From the NCBI GenBank assembly GCA_031276725.1, contig JAISMM010000010.1, positions 1 through 47,056 of the forward strand: a stretch of 47,056 bases of DNA. The letters are read 5' to 3'. Source of the stretch: Clostridiales bacterium (GTDB taxonomy: Bacteria; Bacillota; Clostridia; Christensenellales; Pumilibacteraceae). This document shows positions 1-6,560 of this stretch, one piece after another. The translations under genes were made by a program, and so were the position numbers. The notes under the pieces were generated by a model. That model made no database searches. It saw only the letters and a program-made list of their open reading frames with translations, and was not told the origin of the DNA. Each line of letters begins with the position of its first letter. Position 1 is the first letter of the stretch.

Positions 1-290
1 CCCTCCATAGAGGGGAATGTTGGGGATATGCCGAGTGCGGCGGGCGGCTAACCGCCCCGTCGGCATTCGCCGCCACGAACCAAGCCGTCAAACGGCGAAG
101 CCGTTTGTAGGGCGTGCGAGCCTGCGAGCTAAGCCCGTCAACAAGGCGAGGCACTCCATAGAGGGGAATTTTGGGGATATGCCGGGTGCGGCGGGAGGCG
201 GCGAACCACCCCGCCGCTAACGCGGCACCCCTCCATAGAGGGGAATTTTGGGGATATGCCGAGTGCGGCGGGCGGCGGACGCCGTTATTT
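1..290 (-). repeat. Cluster of REP-like palindromic repeats (family R1)
   Basis: Three copies of a repeat whose core is the palindrome CCCCTCTATGGAGGGG (read on the minus strand), at about 1-48, 151-200 and 228-275. Each is joined to an ATTTTGGGGATATGCCG-type flank and a GC-rich CGGCGGG stretch. The same family recurs at 21.2-21.35 kb and 26.42-26.74 kb. No convincing gene lies here; the short ORF through it is made of repeat sequence. It lies downstream of rng and could form strong hairpins in a read-through transcript. Confidence 0.75.
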
Positions 291-314
291 TAACGCTATC
301 AAAGGCTAGCGTTA
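291..314. repeat. Inverted repeat at the 3' end of rng
   Basis: TAACGCTA (291-298) and TAGCGTTA (307-314) form a perfect 8-bp stem with an 8-nt loop, overlapping the rng stop codon (312-314). No T-run follows on the minus strand, so it is not a classic intrinsic terminator. It may stabilise the 3' end of the mRNA. Confidence 0.4.
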
Positions 315-1796
315 GTACAACAGCCTTGCGTCGGGCGGCAGGTTTATGGTTTGCGTCCTAACGCCCGTTACGGTGAATTTTTGCGGCGGCAAACGGTCGT
401 CGGGCAATAAATAGACGCGCTTGTCCGCCCAAACGCCCTCGCACTCCGCCGAAAAAAAGCGGCTCGACAGCATACGCGGAACAAACGAGGGGTTGAGCGA
501 GATAAGCGCGGACGGGAAAGCGCCGTCGGCGAACAGCTTTTTGAGCGCCGCCTTTATTTTGCGGGCAAGGTACGCCGCCGAATGGATATGCGCGCTTCCG
601 CCGCATAGGGGGCAGCCATCGAGCAGGAACGCGCTGACCTCGTTGCCGACCTTTTTGCGCGTGATTTCGACGAGTCCGAGGTTCGACATTTCGAACACGC
701 GCGTTCTGATTCTGTCGGTCGCCGTTTCGGCTTTGAGCGTTTCTAAAACCGCCGCCTTGTGCGCCTCGGACTGCATATCGATAAAATCGACAACGATTAT
801 GCCGCCCACGTTACGCAGTCTTAACTGCCTTGCTATTTCGCGCGCCGCCTCCATATTGGTCAAAAAAACGGCGTCCTCGTGGTCGGCTCCGCCGCGGAAT
901 TTGGCGGTGTTCACGTCCACCACCGTGAGCGCCTCGGTCTTGTCGAATACAAGCGAGCCGCCCGACGGCAGCTCTACCTTGCGCTCCGACAGCTTGTCTA
1001 GCTCGGCTTGAATATTGTAGACTTGCAGTATATCGTAGGCGTCCTCATAAAGCTGGACGCGGCCCGCGAGCGGCGAACGTTTGCGCTTAAAATCCGCGCG
1101 GAGCGCCTCCGCCGTTTCGGGGTCGTTGCAGATTAGGGCGTCGGTGTTCTCGTTAATCATTTCGCGCGCGGTGCGCGTCAGAAGACTGCCCTCGGAATAT
1201 ATGAGCGCGATGCCGTCGGCTTTTTTGTAGGCGGCCTTTATGTCTGCGGCCAAAGCGCGAAGGGACTTCGCCTCGGCGGCTATGTCGGATTTGGAGGCGG
1301 TTTTCGACGCCGTGCGGGCTATTAACCCCTCGCCCGGCTTCCTGATTTTTTCGAGCGTCTTTATGAGCTTTTCGCGGGTTTCGGGGTCGGTTATTTTGCC
1401 CGACACGCCTATAAAATCGACGTCCGGTATATAGACGGCGTAGCGGCCCGGGAGCGAAAGCTCCGTCGATATTCGCGCGCCCTTGCTATCCGTTTCCTCC
1501 TTGGTTACCTGGACGAGGCAGTAATCCCCCTCCTTTACCGAGAGCGCGGAGGCGGGCGCGGCGCCGCTTTGGGACGGCTCGCCCACGAACAGAAACGCGT
1601 TGCGCGAAACGCCTATGTCGACGAACGCCGTTTGAAGCCCGCTTAAAACGTTCACTACCTTGCCCTTGTAGACGTTGCCCGTTATTAAATTGTTTTCGCC
1701 GTATTCCACGTAAAATTCGTTAAGGCGGCCGTCCTCTAAAAGCGAAACGCTCGACATATTCCGTTCGACGTCGATTATAATCTGATTATGCTTCAA
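312..1796 (-). CDS. rng: Ribonuclease E/G family endoribonuclease (RNase G-like)
   Basis: Endoribonuclease of the RNase E/G family, which cuts single-stranded AU-rich RNA in rRNA and mRNA processing in the cytoplasm. The 494-residue length fits RNase G (about 490) rather than RNase E. Seen in order: an S1-like RNA-binding part at about 35-120 (GNVYKGKVVNVLSGLQTAFV), a catalytic DNase I-like region containing VVDVNTAKFRGG and IIVVDFIDM, which supply the metal-binding acidic residues, and the CPLCGG zinc-link motif near residue 405. The start is a TTG preceded by AGGAGG about 10 nt upstream; no nearby ATG fits. The gene begins 15 nt after the DUF4132 gene and probably shares its transcript. Family assignment is firm; its substrates here are unknown. 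Confidence 0.93.
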   Translation of the reverse strand: MKHNQIIIDVERNMSSVSLLEDGRLNEFYVEYGENNLITGNVYKGKVVNVLSGLQTAFVDIGVSRNAFLFVGEPSQSGAAPASALSVKEGDYCLVQVTKEETDSKGARISTELSLPGRYAVYIPDVDFIGVSGKITDPETREKLIKTLEKIRKPGEGLIARTASKTASKSDIAAEAKSLRALAADIKAAYKKADGIALIYSEGSLLTRTAREMINENTDALICNDPETAEALRADFKRKRSPLAGRVQLYEDAYDILQVYNIQAELDKLSERKVELPSGGSLVFDKTEALTVVDVNTAKFRGGADHEDAVFLTNMEAAREIARQLRLRNVGGIIVVDFIDMQSEAHKAAVLETLKAETATDRIRTRVFEMSNLGLVEITRKKVGNEVSAFLLDGCPLCGGSAHIHSAAYLARKIKAALKKLFADGAFPSALISLNPSFVPRMLSSRFFSAECEGVWADKRVYLLPDDRLPPQKFTVTGVRTQTINLPPDARLLY

Positions 1797-1811
1797 TGCT
1801 TGTTGACCTCC

Positions 1812-3263
1812 TTAAATTCCGGCAAGGCGGCGACAGGCCAAAATACCCTCGCTGTAAACGCGGGAACCGAGTTCCGAGAGGGGGCAAACCGGAACGTTTT
1901 CAAGATAGACGGCGCCGTTTAGCTTGTTGCAGTCGGCGTAGCGGTAAAAGCGGGCGGATTTTAGCGTTACCGCCGCGCTCACGCGGCTGAAAAATATCAC
2001 GCACAAAAAATCGTTTATGAATTTTGCCGCCGCCTCGGGCGGCTTGCCGCTTAAACGGTTCAAAATCTTAAAGCCTTCCTTTTTTATACGCGACTTAAAA
2101 TCGGCCGCCGAAATCACCGTACCCGACAGCCCCGGATACGCGTTGGCGGCGCGTTCGACGGCCGTCGGGACGAAAATCCTTCGCTTAATCTGCTCGACGG
2201 GCTGGTCGAGATTGAGCCGCCTTATAAAATCGCAGCGCGACGGAATGTCGACGGGGTGCAGCACTCCCACGCGGACGTCGGGGGCTAAACTCGTCTCGTT
2301 GTTGTCGAGATCGCGGATTTTGTCGTTTTCGACGACTACTATGTCTGACATAGTACCGCTTTTTGACGTAAAAAAGAATATTTTTGACGCGGCGAGGGCA
2401 AAATCGGCGTCGGACGCGAGGCGTTTTTGAAAGGCGGCGAGCGGCCACGTTACGCCCAAAACCATAGCCTCGGTAAGCTCGTCGGGCGCGTTTTTGGGCG
2501 CGGCGCTCTTTTTTGCGGCGGCGAGGGCGGCTTTGTCCTTTTCGATGCAGGCGCGGACGCTCTTTGAGGTTTCGGCATCATAGACCTCGCGCAAAAGCTC
2601 CGCCGCGCGGGAATCGTGCTTATGAAGGAGCAGCAGCCTCGCCGCCGCCTCGCGCGTTTTGGCGTTGGCGTTTTTGAGCGCGGGGCGAAGGTATGCCGCC
2701 GCGTCGAACCGCACGCCCGACAAAAAACCGCGTATGCGCGTCTTTGAGGTATTCCTGCCGTTAAGGAGCTTATCTATAAGAATCGCGACGGTTTTTTGCG
2801 GATCGGCGGCGTACAGAACGCCGTACCACTCGTAGCGCGGATCGTGCGCCGCGGCAAGTTCCAGCACCGCGCCGTAGTCGGCCCGCGCCGCTTTAAGAAG
2901 GTAGTCCCCGACCGCCTCCGCCCACCCGCGCAGGCGGGAGTCGGGTGGCGCCGATTTTGAACGGAACAGCATAGGTGCGATTTCGGACGCCGACACGCCC
3001 GAGTCGGCGCATATTTGCAAAAACGCGTAAAAGGAGCGGGCGTCCGCCGTTAAAGCCGCGCCGTACTCGCGGCCGTCGCCCACTATGCGGCGGGCGTGGA
3101 TAAGCTCCGCCAAACGGTCGTACTCTTTTTCGTTAAGCATACGGCGGATAAGCGCCGCCCGCTCCGCGGCCGCCGTATGCGAAAAAAATTCGCCCGCCAT
3201 AGCCGGCGCCGGCGCGTCCGATTCGTACAATTCCGTCAAGCGCGTTTCGGTTTCAGTACCCAT
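1812..3263 (-). CDS. DUF4132-like protein
   Basis: A 483-residue soluble protein with an alpha-helical, HEAT-like N-terminal half (Ala/Leu-rich helices to about residue 270). The C-terminal part resembles DUF4132/MolR-type domains: RVGVLHPVDIPSR followed by QPVEQIKRRIFVPT near residues 330-370. The function of that family is not established. I place the start at the ATG at 3263 (MGTETETRL). A longer frame exists upstream, but its first codons lie inside a near-consensus promoter. The -10 box ends 7 nt before this ATG and there is no Shine-Dalgarno sequence, so the mRNA is predicted to be leaderless. The promoter begins just after the spoIVFB stop. The gene also contains one of three 19-bp palindromes (2337-2355). 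The DUF4132 call rests on motif memory only. Confidence 0.6.
   Translation of the reverse strand: MGTETETRLTELYESDAPAPAMAGEFFSHTAAAERAALIRRMLNEKEYDRLAELIHARRIVGDGREYGAALTADARSFYAFLQICADSGVSASEIAPMLFRSKSAPPDSRLRGWAEAVGDYLLKAARADYGAVLELAAAHDPRYEWYGVLYAADPQKTVAILIDKLLNGRNTSKTRIRGFLSGVRFDAAAYLRPALKNANAKTREAAARLLLLHKHDSRAAELLREVYDAETSKSVRACIEKDKAALAAAKKSAAPKNAPDELTEAMVLGVTWPLAAFQKRLASDADFALAASKIFFFTSKSGTMSDIVVVENDKIRDLDNNETSLAPDVRVGVLHPVDIPSRCDFIRRLNLDQPVEQIKRRIFVPTAVERAANAYPGLSGTVISAADFKSRIKKEGFKILNRLSGKPPEAAAKFINDFLCVIFFSRVSAAVTLKSARFYRYADCNKLNGAVYLENVPVCPLSELGSRVYSEGILACRRLAGI
2337..2355. repeat. 19-bp palindrome, copy 1
   Basis: TACTATGTCTGACATAGTA, a perfect inverted repeat around a central base, inside the DUF4132 gene. 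Confidence 0.8.
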
Positions 3264-3270
3264 ACTATAT

Positions 3271-3299
3271 ATTATAGCACATATCCGCGCGGTTTTCAA
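3271..3299 (-). promoter_or_regulatory. Sigma-A-type promoter for the DUF4132/rng unit
   Basis: TTGAAA (3299-3294), 17-nt spacer, TATAAT (3276-3271), with an extended -10 (TGC just upstream). Only 7 nt separate the -10 from the ATG at 3263, so transcription should start at or next to the start codon. Confidence 0.75.
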
Positions 3300-3301
3300 G
3301 G

Positions 3302-4162
3302 TTATTTGCCGTTTTTAACGATATTTTTCGACAAAATTATTTTCAAAAGAGTTTTTCCGCCGAAACGCGCCGCCGCCGTTTCGATTTCCGACTCGGTCAG
3401 CTCGCCCTTTTTGTTGAACGACGCGTCCACTATTATAAACCTATGGTAATAGTTCGGGTTCAGCATACGCATAAGCTGAAAGAGCGTCGCGTCCTCGCCC
3501 ACCATAATTTCGGCTACCTTTAAGCCGCTTTTGAGTTTTTCGGAGCGGAACGCCATCGAATACAACCTTTGATACTTTGAATTTTTGTCGGGGAAGACGG
3601 TGCTCGCAAAGATGAACACCGCGATGAGAGCGAACGAAAAATTCCCGCCCCCGAAGAGCGACAGCATAAACAGAGCGCAAAAGGCGGCGGCGAAAAATAT
3701 CCCCGTTACGCGCAAAATTTTGTAGACCCTTTCGCGGCGGAATTTGAGCGAGAGCAACGCGAGCGCCGCGCGTCCTCCGTCGAGCGGGAATATGGGCAGC
3801 AGGTTGAATAGCGCCGTGCAGACGTTGGCGGCGACGAATATTTGCGTAAAGACGAACGCCGCCGGAATCAGCCACCACAGCGCCGTGAAAAACGTCGCCA
3901 AAATAAGGTTCATCAGCGGCCCCGCCAGCGCGATTAACGCCTCGTCGCTCCGTCTGACGCCCTCGAACGCGCCCGTAAGACTCGCGCCGTAGGGCCGCAG
4001 CGATAACGTGTTCAGCGAATACCCCAGCCGCTTTGCCGCCTCCGCGTGCGCCGCCTCGTGCAGTATGACGGTCGCCGCGTAGCTTGCAAGCTCCGCCCCG
4101 TAGCCGAAATATATCGCGGCCGCCGCCATCAAAAATACGAGCGGCGATATTCGGATTTTCAT
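3302..4162 (-). CDS. spoIVFB: Stage IV sporulation protein FB, pro-sigma-K site-2 protease (M50)
   Basis: Intramembrane zinc metalloprotease that releases sigma-K from pro-sigma-K in the mother cell late in sporulation. It is 286 residues long, close to Bacillus SpoIVFB. It has the HEAAH zinc motif (H35, E36, H39) inside a membrane segment, a second conserved site PLDGG with D128, several hydrophobic helices to about residue 190, and a CBS-like cytoplasmic C-terminal tail (VGEDATLFQLMRML, then HRFIIVD). Its ATG overlaps the stop of the upstream gene as ATGA, as spoIVFA and spoIVFB are paired in Bacillus. A bofA gene is also in this window at 26.1 kb. The M50 assignment is certain; the SpoIVFB subfamily is strongly supported by the CBS-like tail and the neighbour. 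Confidence 0.92.
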   Translation of the reverse strand: MKIRISPLVFLMAAAAIYFGYGAELASYAATVILHEAAHAEAAKRLGYSLNTLSLRPYGASLTGAFEGVRRSDEALIALAGPLMNLILATFFTALWWLIPAAFVFTQIFVAANVCTALFNLLPIFPLDGGRAALALLSLKFRRERVYKILRVTGIFFAAAFCALFMLSLFGGGNFSFALIAVFIFASTVFPDKNSKYQRLYSMAFRSEKLKSGLKVAEIMVGEDATLFQLMRMLNPNYYHRFIIVDASFNKKGELTESEIETAAARFGGKTLLKIILSKNIVKNGK

Positions 4163-4716
4163 TCCCGTGCGGCGGCGGTGTCTTTGTCGGCGGCGCCGTT
4201 CGGGTCGTTGCCGGGGTGTGCGGCGGAAACGGCAACGGTCGCGGCGGAAACGACGGGAACGGCGATCGCGCGTGCGGGTGCGGCGGGAGGGGTTGCGGCA
4301 AAGCTGTTCGGGTCGTTGTCGGCGGGAGCGGCGGCAAGGCTGTTCGGGTCGTTGCCGGGGTGAGCGGTCGCGGCAGGAACGGCGGCGGGGGCGCCCTCGG
4401 TTTTTTTATCGTCGTCCTTATCGGCGGCGCGGTCGTCTTTGTCGCCGTCGGCGCCGAAAATCAGCTCCGCAAAGGCGATTTTGCCTAGCTCGTCCCCGTC
4501 CCTGTTTAAGAGGTCGGCAAGCACGATTCCGCGCAAAATTCCCGCCGCCCTTACCGCTGCGGGGTGCGGCACCGCCTTTAAGATAAAGCAGACGCACACG
4601 ATCAAAACGGCGGTCAAAAGCCTAAGAGAGGCAAACGAACGCCGCCCGTCCCCGCCCGCCCCGCCGCCGCTCCTGACAATCGTCTTTACCCTCTTTATTC
4701 CCGCGTACTTGGACAT
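4159..4716 (-). CDS. Single-pass membrane protein in the SpoIVFA position, low-complexity tail
   Basis: A 185-residue protein with a short basic N-terminus, one membrane helix at about 29-48 (LLTAVLIVCVCFILKAV), a short segment to about 95, then an Ala/Pro/Asp-rich tail containing three NDPNS-type repeats. The position directly before spoIVFB, the ATGA overlap and the single N-terminal helix all fit SpoIVFA, the partner that holds SpoIVFB inactive with BofA. The LytM/M23-like domain that ends Bacillus SpoIVFA is not visible; a disordered repeat tail takes its place. The repeats show in the DNA as near-identical blocks at 4199-4219, 4306-4320 and 4341-4361. There is no Shine-Dalgarno sequence, and a sigma-E-like promoter ends 5 nt before the ATG. 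Function is inferred from position. Confidence 0.6.
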   Translation of the reverse strand: MSKYAGIKRVKTIVRSGGGAGGDGRRSFASLRLLTAVLIVCVCFILKAVPHPAAVRAAGILRGIVLADLLNRDGDELGKIAFAELIFGADGDKDDRAADKDDDKKTEGAPAAVPAATAHPGNDPNSLAAAPADNDPNSFAATPPAAPARAIAVPVVSAATVAVSAAHPGNDPNGAADKDTAAARE

Positions 4717-4721
4717 ACTAA

Positions 4722-4751
4722 ATTATATGCCCCGCCCCCGCCGCGTATGAA
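4722..4751 (-). promoter_or_regulatory. Sigma-E-like sporulation promoter for spoIVFA-like/spoIVFB
   Basis: TTCATACG (4751-4744), 14-nt GC-rich spacer, CATATAAT (4729-4722). The Bacillus sigma-E pattern is roughly GTCATATT, 13-15 nt, CATACAAT, so the -10 matches 7 of 8. The upstream edge overlaps by 3 nt the end of the half mobile element at 4749-4796. Confidence 0.55.
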
Positions 4752-4796
4752 AACTCCGAACAAGTTTAGGCGGGTTTAAGGCGCGTCTTTTTTGCC
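4749..4796. mobile_element. Half copy of a MITE-like element (family M1)
   Basis: Begins GAAAACTCCGAACAAG and continues about 48 bp with close similarity to the reverse complement of the right end of the full copies at 15842-16002 and 41606-41765, including the GCGCGTCTTTTTTGCC stretch. The other end is missing. Sequence that reads as protein starts at once on its far side. Confidence 0.65.
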
Positions 4797-4831
4797 GACA
4801 AATAAAAGATAAACCTTTTGCCGGCGATATT

Positions 4832-5251
4832 TTGACGGTTAAATTGGATGCCGACGGAACAGTCATTTTACGAGATATAACAAACCCGGAAAATCAAGAC
4901 AAACGGATAAGTGTCGTCAGCCGGACGGACGGAACACCAACGACCATTTGGGCGTCGTCGATAGTCTACCCCGTTGTAAACGGCGTTTTGCATATAGCAC
5001 TTAATAAACAAGAAGCGACTCCCGTTTTCGCCCTATTCCTCGCCAAAAGCTTTGAAAGCCGCCTTAAACAAGTTGCGGAAACTTATAACGAGAAAAGAGC
5101 GGAATACAATAGAAAAGTCAGCTATTTACCGTCGTCGATTCCTTTGCCGCCCGAGTGGTTCGACGCCTCAAAGTGCTTGGAAAAAGCCGGCAAAAAGGGC
5201 TTTGACATTAAAGAGATGGCAACCGCTATACTACTGATTAATCTTTTTTAA
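4832..5251 (+). CDS. Orphan protein, probably truncated at its N-terminus
   Basis: I do not recognise this protein. It is a soluble, charged sequence of about 139 residues (KLDADGTVILRDITNPEN..., EWFDASKCLEKAGKKGFDI). The only listed start is a TTG with no ribosome binding site, and the frame stays open upstream to 4751, straight into the half mobile element at 4749-4796. That suggests the original 5' end was lost when the element or a deletion arrived. It lies on the plus strand among minus-strand genes, is more AT-rich than its neighbours, and ends 4 nt from the convergent minE stop. Either a gene remnant or a recently acquired gene. Confidence 0.45.
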   Translation: MTVKLDADGTVILRDITNPENQDKRISVVSRTDGTPTTIWASSIVYPVVNGVLHIALNKQEATPVFALFLAKSFESRLKQVAETYNEKRAEYNRKVSYLPSSIPLPPEWFDASKCLEKAGKKGFDIKEMATAILLINLF

Positions 5252-5255
5252 GCAA

Positions 5256-5498
5256 TCAGTCGGTCATTTTGCCGATGTCGTAGAGGCGGGTGCTGCGGAC
5301 GGTTAGATTAAAAAGATGCTCGCCGTTTTCGGTAAGATCGAGTTCGAGGTGCAAATCGCCGTCGGAAATGTACATATAGTTGCTAAAAAGCTGTTTGAGG
5401 TCGCTTTTTAGTACGGTCAAGAGCTTGCCGCCGGAGGCGCCGCGCTCGCCGATCATCAGGTTTTTGAGTCGGTCGTTAATAAGGTCGGCGGTTTTCAT
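5256..5498 (-). CDS. minE: Cell division topological specificity factor MinE (short form)
   Basis: MinE stimulates the MinD ATPase and sets where MinCD can block Z-ring assembly. This 80-residue copy follows minD with a 2-nt gap. It shows the anti-MinCD helix region (NDRLKNLMIGERG) and the dimerising domain (LLTVLKSDLKQLFSNYMYI...LHLEL). Compared with the 88-residue E. coli protein, the N-terminal amphipathic membrane-targeting stretch is missing. A ribosome binding site is weak, so translation may be coupled to minD. Confidence 0.8.
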   Translation of the reverse strand: MKTADLINDRLKNLMIGERGASGGKLLTVLKSDLKQLFSNYMYISDGDLHLELDLTENGEHLFNLTVRSTRLYDIGKMTD

Positions 5499-5500
5499 CG

Positions 5501-6295
5501 TTAAATAATCTTGCGGAGGTTGCGTTTTAAGCCCCCGAGAATCCCCTTGTATTTTTTGGTAACATCGAACATTTCGGTCGTGCCGCAGTGCAGATTTTTC
5601 GCCAAAAGCGCGATCGCCGAAAAGCCGTCGCTTTTGGAGTCCACGGTAAGCCCGAGGTTGCTTAAAAGATTTATCGCGTCGTCCTCCGGCACCACCCCGA
5701 GCGGCGGCGTTTTAAGAATGCGGCCGATGTCCTTATAGTCTACCATTTCGGAATTTAGTATAAGGTCGCCGCGCGCGCGGTTCACTATAATGCTAATCGG
5801 GTCGATTTGGTAGCTTTTTAGGAGCGCGATAACCTTGTCCGCGTCGCGGATCGACGAAATGTGCGGAGTCGTTACGACTATCGCCTCGCCCGCCGCCGAC
5901 ACCGCGCGGTGAAAGCCGACCTCGATACCGGCGGGACAGTCCAGCAGTATATAGTCGAACGACCGCGCGAGTCCGCTTACGACCGCCTTTATGTTTTGAC
6001 CGTTGATTTTAGACGCGTCGTAGCTGTGGCACGACGGCAGAACGAAAAGCCCCTTGACGGTCTTATCCTCGATCAGCGCCTGCGCTGTGCGGCAACGGTT
6101 TTCGATGACGTCGATTATATCGAACACGACCTTGTTTTCGATATTCATTAAAACGTCTAGGTTGTTAAGCCCCAGATCCGTGTCCATAAGCACGACGCGT
6201 TGCCCCAAATCCGCAAGAGAACGCCCCAGATTCGCGACGAGCGTCGTCTTGCCCACTCCGCCCTTGCCGGACGTTATAACGATTGACCTTGCCAT
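5501..6295 (-). CDS. minD: Septum site-determining protein MinD (ParA-family ATPase)
   Basis: Membrane-associated ATPase that positions cell division with MinE. The 264-residue length is usual. Seen: the deviant Walker A motif SGKGGVGKTT (residues 9-18), MDTDLGLNNLD, the Walker B-like FDYILLDCPAGIE, and a C-terminal amphipathic helix (YKGILGGLKRNLRKII) that binds the inner membrane. A good ribosome binding site (GGAGGGTGAT) precedes the ATG. No minC lies beside it. The 5' untranslated region contains a mini mobile element (6310-6365). Confidence 0.95.
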   Translation of the reverse strand: MARSIVITSGKGGVGKTTLVANLGRSLADLGQRVVLMDTDLGLNNLDVLMNIENKVVFDIIDVIENRCRTAQALIEDKTVKGLFVLPSCHSYDASKINGQNIKAVVSGLARSFDYILLDCPAGIEVGFHRAVSAAGEAIVVTTPHISSIRDADKVIALLKSYQIDPISIIVNRARGDLILNSEMVDYKDIGRILKTPPLGVVPEDDAINLLSNLGLTVDSKSDGFSAIALLAKNLHCGTTEMFDVTKKYKGILGGLKRNLRKII

Positions 6296-6309
6296 ATCAC
6301 CCTCCGTTT

Positions 6310-6365
6310 GGAAAACTCTCGATAAGCCGAACAGGCTTTAAGCCGGCGCGCTTGTCCGAAGTTCC
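6310..6365. mobile_element. Mini or degraded M1 element in the minD leader
   Basis: GGAAAACTCTCGATAAGC at one end and GCTTGTCCGAAGTTCC at the other are imperfect inverted repeats of the same type as the M1 family ends. The total is about 56 bp, the same size as the copy at 42337-42393. It falls between the likely minD promoter and its start codon and could fold in the mRNA leader. Confidence 0.45.
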
Positions 6366-6401
6366 CGCTTAGAAAAGCCCGAACAACCTTTCTATCAATC
6401 A

Positions 6402-6430
6402 ATTATAACGCCCGCGCCGTTACGCAATAT
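6402..6430 (-). promoter_or_regulatory. Possible minD promoter
   Basis: A TATAAT (6407-6402) stands 17 nt downstream of a poor -35 (ATATTG, 6430-6425). It would give a leader of about 100 nt that contains the mini element. Confidence 0.35.
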
Positions 6431-6487
6431 GACAATATTTGGCGACTTTTGGCAAATATCGGCGAAAAGTAATCGCCTCATTTTTAG

Positions 6488-6516
6488 TTGACAAATCCCA
6501 AATATAGGTGTATGAT
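6488..6516 (+). promoter_or_regulatory. Sigma-A promoter for the zinc-ribbon membrane protein
   Basis: TTGACA (6488-6493), 17-nt spacer, TATGAT (6511-6516). It gives a leader of about 38 nt with AAGGAG at 6546-6551. Confidence 0.85.
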
Positions 6517-6560
6517 AAGTGTTAGTAAATCGTAAAATTCAGCCGAAGGAGATTAAGAAA

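Noticed and set aside
3441-4337. 298-codon frame overlapping spoIVFB
   Set aside because: Pro/Arg-rich composition is the shadow of GC-rich codons in spoIVFB and the SpoIVFA-like gene, both of which have clear motifs and linked starts.
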